NCBI GenBank assembly: GCA_036497945.1
Contig: DASXIN010000041.1
Coordinates: 46,179-110,178, forward strand
Length of the DNA stretch: 64,000 nt
Direction: 5' to 3'
Source: RYN-230 sp036497945
GTDB lineage: Bacteria > Actinomycetota > Actinomycetes > Streptosporangiales > Streptosporangiaceae
Shown: positions 53,786-63,100 of the stretch, piece after piece
Position numbering within the stretch: position 1 is the stretch's first letter
How the letters are laid out: each line of letters opens with the position of its first letter
Made by a program: the position numbers and the translations under genes
Notes under the pieces: model-generated
Seen by the model: the letters and a program-made list of their open reading frames with translations, nothing else
What the model was told of the DNA's origin: nothing
Databases searched by the model: none

Positions 53786-55816
53786 ATGAGCAAGCAGCCC
53801 GCAACACCCCCGCCTGGCGATAAGCCGTCCCCCACGGCGCCCCCACCGCCGCCAGGCTGGCGGCACTGGCTGTGGCCGCTCGCCCTGGTGGCCGCGGTCC
53901 TGCTGTTCCTGGCGCTGCCCCGGGTCGGTTCGCCGCCGGTCAACCTGACCTACTCGGCGTTCCTGAGCGACGTCACCGCGCACAAGGTGAAGACGTTCAC
54001 GCTGGACAACAGCACCGGCTCCACCGCGCCCGCCACCGGTACGCTGGAGAACGGACACGACTACACCACGGTGGTCCCGCTCCCGTTCGCCGGCACTCCG
54101 CTGGAAACCACGCTGCAGACCAACAACGTGCAGATCGAGGCGGCGGCGCCGAGCAGCGGGCTGGGTAGCGAGGTCCTCTATTTCATCATCCTGCTGCTCC
54201 CGTTCGTGGTGGTGTTCTGGCTGTTCCGCCGGCTGTCCCGGGGCGCTGCGGGGGCTGGTGGCCCGCTGGGCGGGCTCATGGGCGTCGGCCGGGCCCGGGC
54301 CAAGGTATTCGACGCCGAACGGCCGGACACCAAGTTCTCCGACGTGGCGGGCTACGCCTCAGCCAAGGCCGAGATCTCCGAGGTGGTCGACTTCTTGAAG
54401 AACCCCGGCCGCTATCAGCGGCTGGGTGCGGTGGCCCCGCGCGGCGTGCTCATGGTCGGCCCGCCGGGCACCGGCAAGACGCTGCTGGCCCGGGCGGTGG
54501 CCGGCGAGGCCGCCGTGCCGTTCATCTCCGTCACCGGGTCGAGCTTCGTGGAGCTGTTTGTCGGCGTGGGTGCGGCCCGGGTGCGAGACCTGTTCAACGA
54601 GGCCCGGAAGCGCGCCCCGGCCATCATCTTCGTGGACGAGATCGACGCGATCGGCCAGCGCCGCGCGGGCGCCGGGGCGGTGGTGTCCAACGACGAGCGG
54701 GAGCAGACACTCAACCAGCTGCTGTCCGAGATGGACGGCTTCGACGTGATGCAGGGCATCGTCGTGCTGGCCGCGACCAACCGCCCCGAGGTGCTGGACC
54801 CGGCGCTGCTCCGGCCCGGCCGGTTCGACCGGCAGATCACCATCCCGCTGCCCAACCTGCAGGAACGCGCGGCCATCCTGGCCGTGCACGCCCGGGGCAA
54901 GAACCTGGCGCCCGACGTTGACCTGGACGCAGCGGCCCGTGGCACGCCCGGCTTCTCCGGGGCCGACCTGGCCAACCTGATCAACGAGGCGGCCATCCAC
55001 GCGGTCCGGGCCGGGCACGAGCAGATCACCATGGGCGACTTCAACGACGCCCGGGACCGCATCCTGCTCGGCGCCCGGGCCGACTCCAACCTGCTGCTGC
55101 CCGAGGAGAAACGGGCCGTGGCGGTGCACGAGTCCGGGCACGCGCTGGTCGCGGCGCTGTCCGAGCACGCCGACCCGGTGGCCAAAGTGACCATCCTGCC
55201 GTCCGGGCAGGCGCTCGGGGTAACCGAGCAGTTGCCGCTGGTCGAGCGGCACCTGTACGGCGAGGACTACCTCAACGAGTCGCTGGCCGTCCGGCTCGGC
55301 GGCCGGGCAGCCGAACTGGTCGAGCAGGGCCAGGGTTCCACCGGCGCGGCCAATGATCTGGCCTCGGCCACCGAACTGGCCGTCAAGATGGTCCGCGAGT
55401 TCGGGCTGTCCAGCAAGCTGGGCCCGGTCGGGTACCCGGAAGGCGGCTCGGCGTACCTGGGCGGCGGGGGCGGGCCCGCCCTGTCCAGCCGGCCGTTCGC
55501 CGAGTCCACCCAGGCCGAGATCGACCGCGAGGTGTCCCGGCTGCTCCGCGAGGCCGAGGAGCGCGCGATCTCGCTGATCCGGGCGCACCACGACGAGCTG
55601 TGCAAGCTGGCCGACCTGCTGGTCGAGAAGGAAACGGTGGACGGCGACGAGGTGTACCGGATCCTGGGCAAGCCGGTGCCGAAAGGCCAGCAAGCCCTGC
55701 CGATCGCCCCGGCCCGGGTCGGCGCGCCGGCCACTGGGCCGGTCCACCCGGCTAGCCCGGACTCGGTGAGCCCGAACACAGCCAGCCCACCGCCGGACCC
55801 GCCGAAGTCGTCCTGA
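53786..55816 (+). CDS. ftsH: ATP-dependent zinc metalloprotease FtsH
   Basis: A 676-residue membrane-anchored AAA+ protease that degrades damaged membrane proteins and some regulators. Helices are at about 30-48 and 130-150, Walker A GPPGTGKT near 225-232, Walker B IIFVDEIDAIG, and the arginine-finger region RPGRFDRQI. The zinc site HESGH is near 448-452, with the third ligand in the region LNESLAVRLGGRAAELVEQG. A Pro/Ser-rich tail of about 45 residues ends the chain. The metal-site word is HESGH rather than the common HEAGH, which keeps all ligands. The ATG follows a TAACAAT box closely and may be leaderless. Confidence 0.95.
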   Translation: MSKQPATPPPGDKPSPTAPPPPPGWRHWLWPLALVAAVLLFLALPRVGSPPVNLTYSAFLSDVTAHKVKTFTLDNSTGSTAPATGTLENGHDYTTVVPLPFAGTPLETTLQTNNVQIEAAAPSSGLGSEVLYFIILLLPFVVVFWLFRRLSRGAAGAGGPLGGLMGVGRARAKVFDAERPDTKFSDVAGYASAKAEISEVVDFLKNPGRYQRLGAVAPRGVLMVGPPGTGKTLLARAVAGEAAVPFISVTGSSFVELFVGVGAARVRDLFNEARKRAPAIIFVDEIDAIGQRRAGAGAVVSNDEREQTLNQLLSEMDGFDVMQGIVVLAATNRPEVLDPALLRPGRFDRQITIPLPNLQERAAILAVHARGKNLAPDVDLDAAARGTPGFSGADLANLINEAAIHAVRAGHEQITMGDFNDARDRILLGARADSNLLLPEEKRAVAVHESGHALVAALSEHADPVAKVTILPSGQALGVTEQLPLVERHLYGEDYLNESLAVRLGGRAAELVEQGQGSTGAANDLASATELAVKMVREFGLSSKLGPVGYPEGGSAYLGGGGGPALSSRPFAESTQAEIDREVSRLLREAEERAISLIRAHHDELCKLADLLVEKETVDGDEVYRILGKPVPKGQQALPIAPARVGAPATGPVHPASPDSVSPNTASPPPDPPKSS

Positions 55817-55856
55817 GCTGCTGGCGTGGCCCGGCTGGACCCGCTAGGCTCGCGGC

Positions 55857-55901
55857 ATGCGCTCCAGCACCGTTACCAGCCAGTGGTGGCGCCGCCGTTA
55901 G
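55857..55901 (+). CDS. trpL: Tryptophan leader peptide
   Basis: A 14-residue peptide MRSSTVTSQWWRRR with tandem Trp codons at 10 and 11. TAGGCT (55845-55850) lies exactly 6 nt before the ATG, so the leader mRNA starts at the AUG. It is followed by mutually exclusive-looking hairpins and then the anthranilate synthase gene. Low charged tRNA-Trp should stall the ribosome at the two Trp codons and prevent the terminator from forming. Confidence 0.85.
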   Translation: MRSSTVTSQWWRRR

Positions 55902-55966
55902 GCGGTTGCTGGTTCGCGCAGTCAGGCCATCCAGAAGCGACCGTCCGGCTACGGCGGTCGCTTCTG
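55892..55966 (+). promoter_or_regulatory. Tryptophan attenuator (pause hairpin and terminator)
   Basis: An early hairpin CCGCC-gtta-GGCGG (55892-55905) overlaps the leader stop. The terminator is a perfect 12-bp stem, CAGAAGCGACCG (55932-55943) / CGGTCGCTTCTG (55955-55966), with an 11-nt loop that can form three more pairs. No long T-run follows, as usual in this GC range. It lies 36 bp before the anthranilate synthase start. Confidence 0.8.
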
Positions 55967-56002
55967 CGCGTCCGCCCCAGGCCGGCAGAAGGCAGGCACC
56001 AG

Positions 56003-58249
56003 GTGGACCCGCAGGTGATCCAGCGGACGGAATTCGTCACGGCCGGTGGCGTGCGGGTGACCCGCAGCGCCGAGCCGTTCAGCCCGGCTGTGCTCGGCGG
56101 CATCACCCGGCAGGTTGACGAGCGGCGCGGCGGCGTGCTCAGCTCCGGGATGGAATACCCGGGCCGGTACAGCCGCTGGCACCTGGCCTACGTCGATCCC
56201 TGCGCGGAGATCGTCGCCCGGGGACGGCGGATCACCGTCCGGGCACTGAACGAGCGGGGCGCGGTGCTGCTGCCGGTGCTCGGCCAGGCCCTGCTGCGCG
56301 CCGGTGAGCCGGTGGGTGGTGCCGGGGCGCCCCCCCGGGCTAACACTGTCGAGGTGATCATCCCCGAGCCGGCTGGCCTGGTCGCCGAGGAGGACCGCAG
56401 CCGCCGGCCGACCGTATTCTCCGCGCTGCGCGAGGTCATCGCCGCGTTCGCCGGGGACGATCCGCATCTCGGCCTGTACGGCGCGTTCGGCTACGACCTG
56501 GCCTTCCAGTTCGAGCCGGTCCGGCTCCGCGCGGAACGCCCAGCGGACCAGCGTGACCTGGTCCTGCACCTGCCCGACGAGCTCTACGTGCTGGACCGCA
56601 AGCGCGAGTTCGCCGCCGTGTACCGGTATGAGTTCGAGGTGGACGGCACCAGCACCGCAGGGTTGCCCCGGGCCACGCCCCGCGCGCCGGCCCGGGGCGA
56701 GCGGGCGGGCGAGGGCGTTGGGCAGGAAGAGCCCTTGGGCCGGCCTGAGCCGGGCCGCTACGCGCGCATCGTGCAGCAGGCCAAGGAGCGGTTCGCCCGG
56801 GGGGACCTGTTCGAGGTGGTGCCGAGCCACGTGTTCCGCGGGCGGTGCGATTCCCCGGCCGCGTTCTATGAACTGCTAGGCCGGAGAAACCCGGCGCCTT
56901 ATGAGTTTTTCTTCAACCTGGGGGAAGGGGAGTGCCTGGTCGGCGCCTCGCCGGAGATGTACGTGCGGGTCAGCGGGGACCGGGTGGAAACCTGCCCGAT
57001 CTCCGGCACAATCCGGCGCGGCGCCGACCCCCTGGCTGACGCGGAGAACATCCGGGAACTGCTCAACTCGGCCAAGGACGAGTCCGAGCTGACCATGTGC
57101 ACCGACGTGGACCGGAACGACAAGTCCCGGGTCTGCGTGCCGGGCAGCGTTCGGGTGATCGGGCGGCGGCAGATCGAGATGTACAGCCGGCTGATCCACA
57201 CCGTGGACCACATCGAGGGGCGGCTGCGGCCCGGGCTGGACGCGCTGGACGCGTTCCTGTCCCACATGTGGGCGGTCACCGTGACCGGCGCGCCGAAGAC
57301 CTGGGCCATGCAGTTCATCGAGGACCACGAGGGCGGGCCGCGGCGCTGGTACGGCGGGGCGGTCGGGGTGATCGGCTTCGACGGCAGCATGAACACCGGG
57401 CTGACCCTGCGCACCGCGCACATCACCGGCGGGGTGGCCGCGGTCCGCGCGGGCGCCACCCTGCTGTTCGAGTCCGACCCGATGGCCGAGGAGCGGGAGA
57501 CCGAACTGAAGGCGCGGGCGCTGCTGGAGACGCTGGCCGAGGCGCAGCGGCCTAGCGAGCCGGCCCAGGCCGCGGCGGACGGCGGGGACGCGACGGGGGA
57601 CCGGCCAGGCGAAGGGCTGCGGGTGCTGCTGGTGGACCACCAGGACTCGTTCGTGCACACGCTGGCCGGGTACTTCCGCGAGCACGGGGCCGAGGTGCTG
57701 ACGTTGCGTGCCGGGCTGCCCGCCGCGGCCATCGACGAGTACGCGCCGGACCTGGTGGTGCTGTCGCCCGGACCGGGCCGGCCGTCCGACTTCGACTGCG
57801 CCGCGCTGCTCGGCCTGCTGGATGCGCGCGGGCTGGCCGTGTTCGGCGTGTGCCTCGGGCTGCAGGCCATGGTCGAGCAGGCCGGCGGGGAACTGGGCCT
57901 GCTGGCCGAGCCCGCGCACGGCAAGCCCGGGCAGGTGCGGCAGGTGGGCGCCGATGGCAGCGGGCTGCTGGCCGGGCTCCCGGCCGAGTTCACCGCGGCC
58001 CGGTACCACTCGCTGCACGCGGTCCCGGAGCAGGTCAAGGGCGGCTACCAGGTGACCGCGGTGACCCCGGACGGGGTGGTGATGGCCATCGAAGACGACG
58101 CTGCCGGGCGGTGGGCGGTCCAGTTCCACCCGGAGTCGATCCTGACCGCGCCCGGCCGGGCCGGGCATCAGGTCATCGGCAACGTGCTGCGGTTGTGCCG
58201 GGCCCGGCTGGCCGCGCCAGCCGGTGCCGATGTCGGTGCCCCCCGGTAG
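56003..58249 (+). CDS. trpE: Fused anthranilate synthase, TrpE-TrpG
   Basis: A 748-residue enzyme converting chorismate and glutamine to anthranilate, the first step of Trp synthesis. The TrpE half (about 1-520) has PISGTIRRG, CTDVDRNDKSRVC and WAVTVTGAPK. The TrpG half starts at about 540 (RVLLVDHQDSFVHTLAGYF) with the nucleophile in GVCLGLQAM (Cys about 617) and His-Glu in VQFHPESIL. Fusions of this kind are known from alphaproteobacteria and some other bacteria. The preceding trpL attenuator shows it is feedback-controlled at transcription as a biosynthetic gene, not a phenazine-type paralogue. Start GTG 56003, with GTG 56015 possible. Confidence 0.92.
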   Translation: MDPQVIQRTEFVTAGGVRVTRSAEPFSPAVLGGITRQVDERRGGVLSSGMEYPGRYSRWHLAYVDPCAEIVARGRRITVRALNERGAVLLPVLGQALLRAGEPVGGAGAPPRANTVEVIIPEPAGLVAEEDRSRRPTVFSALREVIAAFAGDDPHLGLYGAFGYDLAFQFEPVRLRAERPADQRDLVLHLPDELYVLDRKREFAAVYRYEFEVDGTSTAGLPRATPRAPARGERAGEGVGQEEPLGRPEPGRYARIVQQAKERFARGDLFEVVPSHVFRGRCDSPAAFYELLGRRNPAPYEFFFNLGEGECLVGASPEMYVRVSGDRVETCPISGTIRRGADPLADAENIRELLNSAKDESELTMCTDVDRNDKSRVCVPGSVRVIGRRQIEMYSRLIHTVDHIEGRLRPGLDALDAFLSHMWAVTVTGAPKTWAMQFIEDHEGGPRRWYGGAVGVIGFDGSMNTGLTLRTAHITGGVAAVRAGATLLFESDPMAEERETELKARALLETLAEAQRPSEPAQAAADGGDATGDRPGEGLRVLLVDHQDSFVHTLAGYFREHGAEVLTLRAGLPAAAIDEYAPDLVVLSPGPGRPSDFDCAALLGLLDARGLAVFGVCLGLQAMVEQAGGELGLLAEPAHGKPGQVRQVGADGSGLLAGLPAEFTAARYHSLHAVPEQVKGGYQVTAVTPDGVVMAIEDDAAGRWAVQFHPESILTAPGRAGHQVIGNVLRLCRARLAAPAGADVGAPR

Positions 58250-58260
58250 GGTGCGGGGGC

Positions 58261-60096
58261 ATGAGACCTGTTCAGCCCGAGGTGTTCCTGGTCGCCCGGC
58301 CCGCCATCGACTACCAGCAGATGGCGGCCTACCTGCGGGAGGTGGGTGGCGAGAACTGGCTGGAGCGGCTGGACCGCGGCGACCTGGATGACGCGCAGAA
58401 CCTGGCCGAATTCGCCGGGAAGATGTGCTACGACCCGGCGACAGAGATTCTGACGAGCAGCGGCTGGAGGCGCCACGAGGATCTTGACCCCGGCCGGGAT
58501 CAGGTACTTACGTGGAACCGGACGGCCGAGCGAGCGGAGTTCCAGCCGTTTACCGTACTTCGATATGAGTACGACGGGCCGATGCTGCGGATCGTGCAGC
58601 GCGGGCTCGACCTGTTTGTCACGCCTGACCACCGGCTGTGGGCACAGAAGATGATGGAAGGCGGCGGCTGGGGTCCCTGGCACTTCGCTACCGCGGAAAC
58701 CGTCGGGACTCGCGGGAAGTGGCGCTTCCGGCGGAACTCGACGCTGATTACCGGTGACCGGGTTGATGCGGAGTGCGTGATCCCAGCGCGGACTTACCGC
58801 AGCGGAGCCGGTGGCGCGGTTGTGCGGAAGACTCGTGAGTTGTGTCTGCCTGTGCTGGCTTACGCGCGGTTCCTGGGGTACGTCATCGCGGAAGGCTATG
58901 CCTGCTTCCCGCAGAACTCCAATCCGTACGTAGCGATTACGCAGACCGAGGGCCCAGTACTGGACGACATCCGTACTACGATCGCGAGCCTCGGGCTGAC
59001 CTACAGAGAGTATCCCGACCCCCGCAAGCCGCATATTGTTTCGGTGCGCGTAAATGGTGGGAGTGAATTTGCCCGGCGCATAAGGGAGGATACGGGGAGC
59101 GGCGCTCTGAACAAGCGCATCCCGCGGTGGCTCATGGAGCACAAAGACCCCAAGGTGCTGGAAACTCTCTGGGAGGCTCTGTGGGCCGGTGATGGCAGCA
59201 TGGCTGGGGGATCGCGGACCTACGCAACCGCATCGGAGGGGCTGGCCTCGGACGTCCAAGAGCTTCTGCTGAGGCTTGGCCGAGCTTCCTCAGTCACCAG
59301 TCATTACCGCGGAGATCGCGAGCATTACCGAGTACGCCTCCTCCAGGGCGGCACAATTGGGAGCGGCCCGGCCGCGAGGTCCTGGGAACCCTATCGTGGC
59401 CCGGTATGGTGCGTCTCGACGGCCAACGGGATCGTCTACGTGCGGCGCAATGGTAATGGCGTATGGTGCGGCAATTGCTACCGGGCCTGGGAGCCCGGGC
59501 TGAACCCCAACGTGAGCAAGGTGCGCAACGACCACGAGGCGTACCTGACCAACATCCTCAAGTCGGCGCACGGCTCGGTGCTGGAGCACGCCAGCTTCTC
59601 GTTCGTGCTGCACAACATTTCTCGTGTGGCGACCCATGAGCTGGTCCGGCATCGGCCGGGGACGGCGGTGTCGCAGGAGTCGCTGCGCTTCGTCCGGCTG
59701 GACGACATCCCGTTCTGGTTCCCGGACTGGGCCCGGGAGGACCCGGAGCTGATGAAGCGGGCCACCGCGCTGCTGGACCAGATGGAGGAGTTCCAGCGCT
59801 GGATGGCCGGCCACTTCGGGCTGGACGACACCGGTGTGCCATTCCACGAGAAGAAGCACAAGACGTCGTTCATGCGGCGGCTGGCCCCGGACGGGGTGGC
59901 CACCGGCATCGTCTGGACGGCCAACATCCGGACGCTGCGGCACACCATCGAGGCGCGCACCGATCCCGGCGCGGAGGAGGAGATCCGCCTGGTGTTCGGC
60001 AAGATCGCCGAGCTGATGCGGGCCGAGGCGCCGCTGCTGTTCGCTGACTACGAGGTCCGGGACGGAGCGTGGATACCTCAGTGGCGGAAGGTCTGA
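58261..60096 (+). CDS. thyX: FAD-dependent thymidylate synthase ThyX, interrupted by an intein
   Basis: A 611-codon gene whose mature enzyme is about 261 residues after removal of a 350-residue intein. It methylates dUMP to dTMP using methylene-tetrahydrofolate and FAD. Extein features are LAEFAGKM joined to CYRAWEPGLNPNVSKVR, then HGSVLEHASFSFVL and HELVRHRPGTAVSQESLRF. The last contains the ThyX motif, with one residue more between RHR and Ser than in the classic RHRx7S. The ATG is 11 bp after trpE(G), so the genes are probably co-expressed; TAGGGT 8 nt before the ATG may add a promoter. Confidence 0.93.
   Translation: MRPVQPEVFLVARPAIDYQQMAAYLREVGGENWLERLDRGDLDDAQNLAEFAGKMCYDPATEILTSSGWRRHEDLDPGRDQVLTWNRTAERAEFQPFTVLRYEYDGPMLRIVQRGLDLFVTPDHRLWAQKMMEGGGWGPWHFATAETVGTRGKWRFRRNSTLITGDRVDAECVIPARTYRSGAGGAVVRKTRELCLPVLAYARFLGYVIAEGYACFPQNSNPYVAITQTEGPVLDDIRTTIASLGLTYREYPDPRKPHIVSVRVNGGSEFARRIREDTGSGALNKRIPRWLMEHKDPKVLETLWEALWAGDGSMAGGSRTYATASEGLASDVQELLLRLGRASSVTSHYRGDREHYRVRLLQGGTIGSGPAARSWEPYRGPVWCVSTANGIVYVRRNGNGVWCGNCYRAWEPGLNPNVSKVRNDHEAYLTNILKSAHGSVLEHASFSFVLHNISRVATHELVRHRPGTAVSQESLRFVRLDDIPFWFPDWAREDPELMKRATALLDQMEEFQRWMAGHFGLDDTGVPFHEKKHKTSFMRRLAPDGVATGIVWTANIRTLRHTIEARTDPGAEEEIRLVFGKIAELMRAEAPLLFADYEVRDGAWIPQWRKV
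58426..59475 (+). mobile_element. Intein with LAGLIDADG homing endonuclease in ThyX
   Basis: 350 residues starting at Cys56. The N-terminal splicing block is CYDPATEILTSSGWRR, block B is LFVTPDHRLWA, the LAGLIDADG-type blocks are ARFLGYVIAEGYA and WEALWAGDGSMAG, and the C-terminal block is NGIVYVRRNGNGVWCGN before Cys+1 of the extein. The penultimate residue is Gly instead of the usual His. The inserted DNA is visibly less GC-rich than its host. The endonuclease frame is intact. Confidence 0.92.
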
Positions 60097-60138
60097 CCAG
60101 GACGACTGCCCGCCGCGGGCCGGCCCTACGATGATGCG

Positions 60139-63100
60139 ATGACCTCAGCCGGATACCTCCGCTTTCCGCATGTTCACGGTGAACTCCTGACGTTCATCGC
60201 CGAGGACGACGTGTGGCTGGCCCCGGTCAGCGGCGGGCGGGCCTGGCGGCTGTCCGCGGACCAGGCCGAGGCCAGCCACCCCAGGTTCGCCCGGGACGGA
60301 GCCTCGGTCGCCTGGGTCAGCTGGCGGGACGGGCCGGCCGAGGTCTACCTGGCCGGGACGGACGGGGCGGCGCCCGGCCGCCGGCTGACCTACTGGGGCG
60401 AGCCGACGGCCACGGTGTCCGGCTGGACCCCCGACGGCGAGATCATCGCGCTGACCGCGAGCGGCCAGCCGTTCGAGCGGCAATTCTGGGCGCACGCGCT
60501 GCCGCCGGACGGCGGCCCGGCCCGGCGGCTGCCGTTCGGCCCGGTCGCCGAGGTGGCCATCGAGGACACCGCCCAGGCACTGCTCAACGGTTGCTGGGGG
60601 CGGGACCCGGCGTACTGGAAGCGGTACCGGGGCGGCACCGCGGGACGGCTCTGGACGGCCGCCACGGGCGGCCCGTTCCAGCGCATCCTGGCCAGCCTGA
60701 ACGGGCAGTTCGCCGGCCCGATGCTGGTCGGCGGCCGGCTGGCCTTCCTGTCCGACCACGAGGGCACCGGGAACGTGTACTCGTGCCAGCTGGACGGCTC
60801 GGACCTGCGGCGGCACACCGACCACGACGGCTTTTACGCCCGGCAGGCGGCGACCGACGGGCACCGCGTGGTCTACCAGTGCCGCGGTGAGCTGTGGCTG
60901 CTGGATGACCTCAGCCCGGACAGCCAGCCGCGGCCGGTGCCGGTCACCCTGGGCTCGGCGGGCACCGCCCTGGTGCCCCGGCTGATCTCGGCCGAAGACC
61001 ACCTGGGCGGGCTGGCCTGCGACTACGCCGGGCAGGCCAGCGCGGTGGTGGTCCGCGGCACGGTGCACTGGCTGACCCACCGGGACGGTCCGGCCCGCGC
61101 GCTGGCGGTGTCCCCAGATGCCCGGGCCCGGCTGCCCCAGGTGCTCGGCCAGACCGGCCAGGTGGCCTGGATCAGCGACGCGGGCGGCACCGACAGTGTG
61201 CAGATCGCCCCGGCCGCGGGCCCGGAGCTGACCCTGGGCAGCCCGGCGCCGGGACCGCGCCGCCTGGCCGAGGGCCAGCTCGGGCTGGTCAGCGAGCTGG
61301 CCGCGGCGCCCGACGGGTCCACCCTGGCCGTCGCGGCCCGGGACGGGCGGCTGCTGCTGGTGGACGTGGCCAGCGGCGCGGTCAGCCAGCTGGCGGCATC
61401 CGACGATGGGGCGGTGTCCGGGCTGGTCTACACGCCCGACTCGGCCTGGCTGGCTTGGTCCCACCCGGGCCCGCAGCCGCTGAGCCGGATCAAGCTGGCC
61501 CGGCTGGCCGACGGCCAGGTGGTGGACGCGACCGAGGGCCGGTTCATCGATTCCGAGCCCGCCTTCACCGGGGACGGGAAGTACCTGGCCTTCCTGTCCG
61601 CGCGGATCTTCGACCCGGTGTATGACGCGCACTTCTTCGACCTGTCCTTCCCGTACGGGTCCCGGCCGTACCTGGTGCCGCTGGCCGCCGACACACCGTC
61701 GCCGTTCGCGCCGCTCACCGCGGGCCGGCCGCCGGGGGACGGGTCGGACAAGCCGGACGGCAAGGAAGAAGGCGGTTCCGGTGACGGCGGTGCGGCTGAT
61801 GGCGGTCCGGGGGAGGCGGACGGCGGGACGGCGGACACCCCGCCGCCGGTCGTGGTGGACGTGGCTGGGCTGGCCGGGCGGGTGCTCAGCGTGCCGGTGG
61901 CCGAGTCGCGCTACTCCTCGCTGCGCGCGGTCGCCGGCGGCCTGGCCTGGCTCAAGGAGCCGGTCATCGGGGTGCTGGGCGAAGGGGCCGCGGTGCCCGA
62001 CACCAAGCGGCCGCGCTCTGCGCTGGAACGCTTCGACCTGGGCCGCCGGAAGACCACGGAGCTGGTCTCCGGGCTGGACTGGTTCGAGGTCAGCGGCGAC
62101 GGCGAGTGGCTGGTGGTCCGCGACAGCGGCGAGCTGCGGGTGGTGCCTTCACAGCGCAAGGCCGATCCGGACGGGGGCGACAGCGTGCAGGTCGACCTGT
62201 CCCGGGCCCGGTTCATGGCCGATCCGGTCGCCCTCTGGGCGCACGCGTTCACCGAAGTTGGCCGGTTCATGCAGCACGACTTCTGGGTCCCGGACATGGC
62301 CGGGGTGGACTGGGCCGCCGTCCTGGACTCCTACCAGCCGGTGCTGGAACGGATCGGCACCCCCTCGGAGTTCGCCGACCTGCTCTGGGAGGTCGTCGGC
62401 GAACTGGGCACCTCGCACGCCTACATCCGGCCCCGGGGCACCCCGGGCAGCGGCGGCAAGGGCCAGGTGGGCCTGCTCGGCGCGGACCTGTCCCCGGCGC
62501 CGGACGGCCGCTGGCGGATCGACCGGGTACTGCCCGGCGAGTCCTCCGACCCGCGGGCGCGCGCCCCGCTGGCCGCGCCGGGCGTCGCGGTTCAGCCCGG
62601 CGACGTGCTGGTGGCCGTGGACGGCCGGCCGGTGGACCCGGTCGTGGGCCCCGGGCCGCTGCTGATCGGCACCGCGGGCCGGCCGGTGGAGCTCACGGTG
62701 GCGCGCGACGGCGAGGCGCCCCGGCGGTTCGCCGTGACCCCGCTCAGCAGCGACCGCCGGCTTCGCTACCAGGACTGGGTGGCCGAGAAGCGGCACCAGG
62801 TCCGAGAGCTGACCGGCGGCCGCGCCGGGTACCTGCACATCCCGGACATGATGGGGGAGGGGTGGGCCCACTTCCACCGGGACCTGCGGGTGGAGATGGC
62901 ACAGGACACGCTCATCGTCGATGTCCGGTCCAACCGCGGCGGCCACGTGTCCGAGCTGGTGATCGAGAAGCTGGCCCGCCGCATCGTGGGCTGGGACATC
63001 CCGCGCTGGATGACCGCGTCCTCCTACCCACGGGACGCGCCGCGCGGGCCGGTGGTGGCGCTGGCCGACGAGAACGCCGGGTCGGACGGCGACATCGTGA

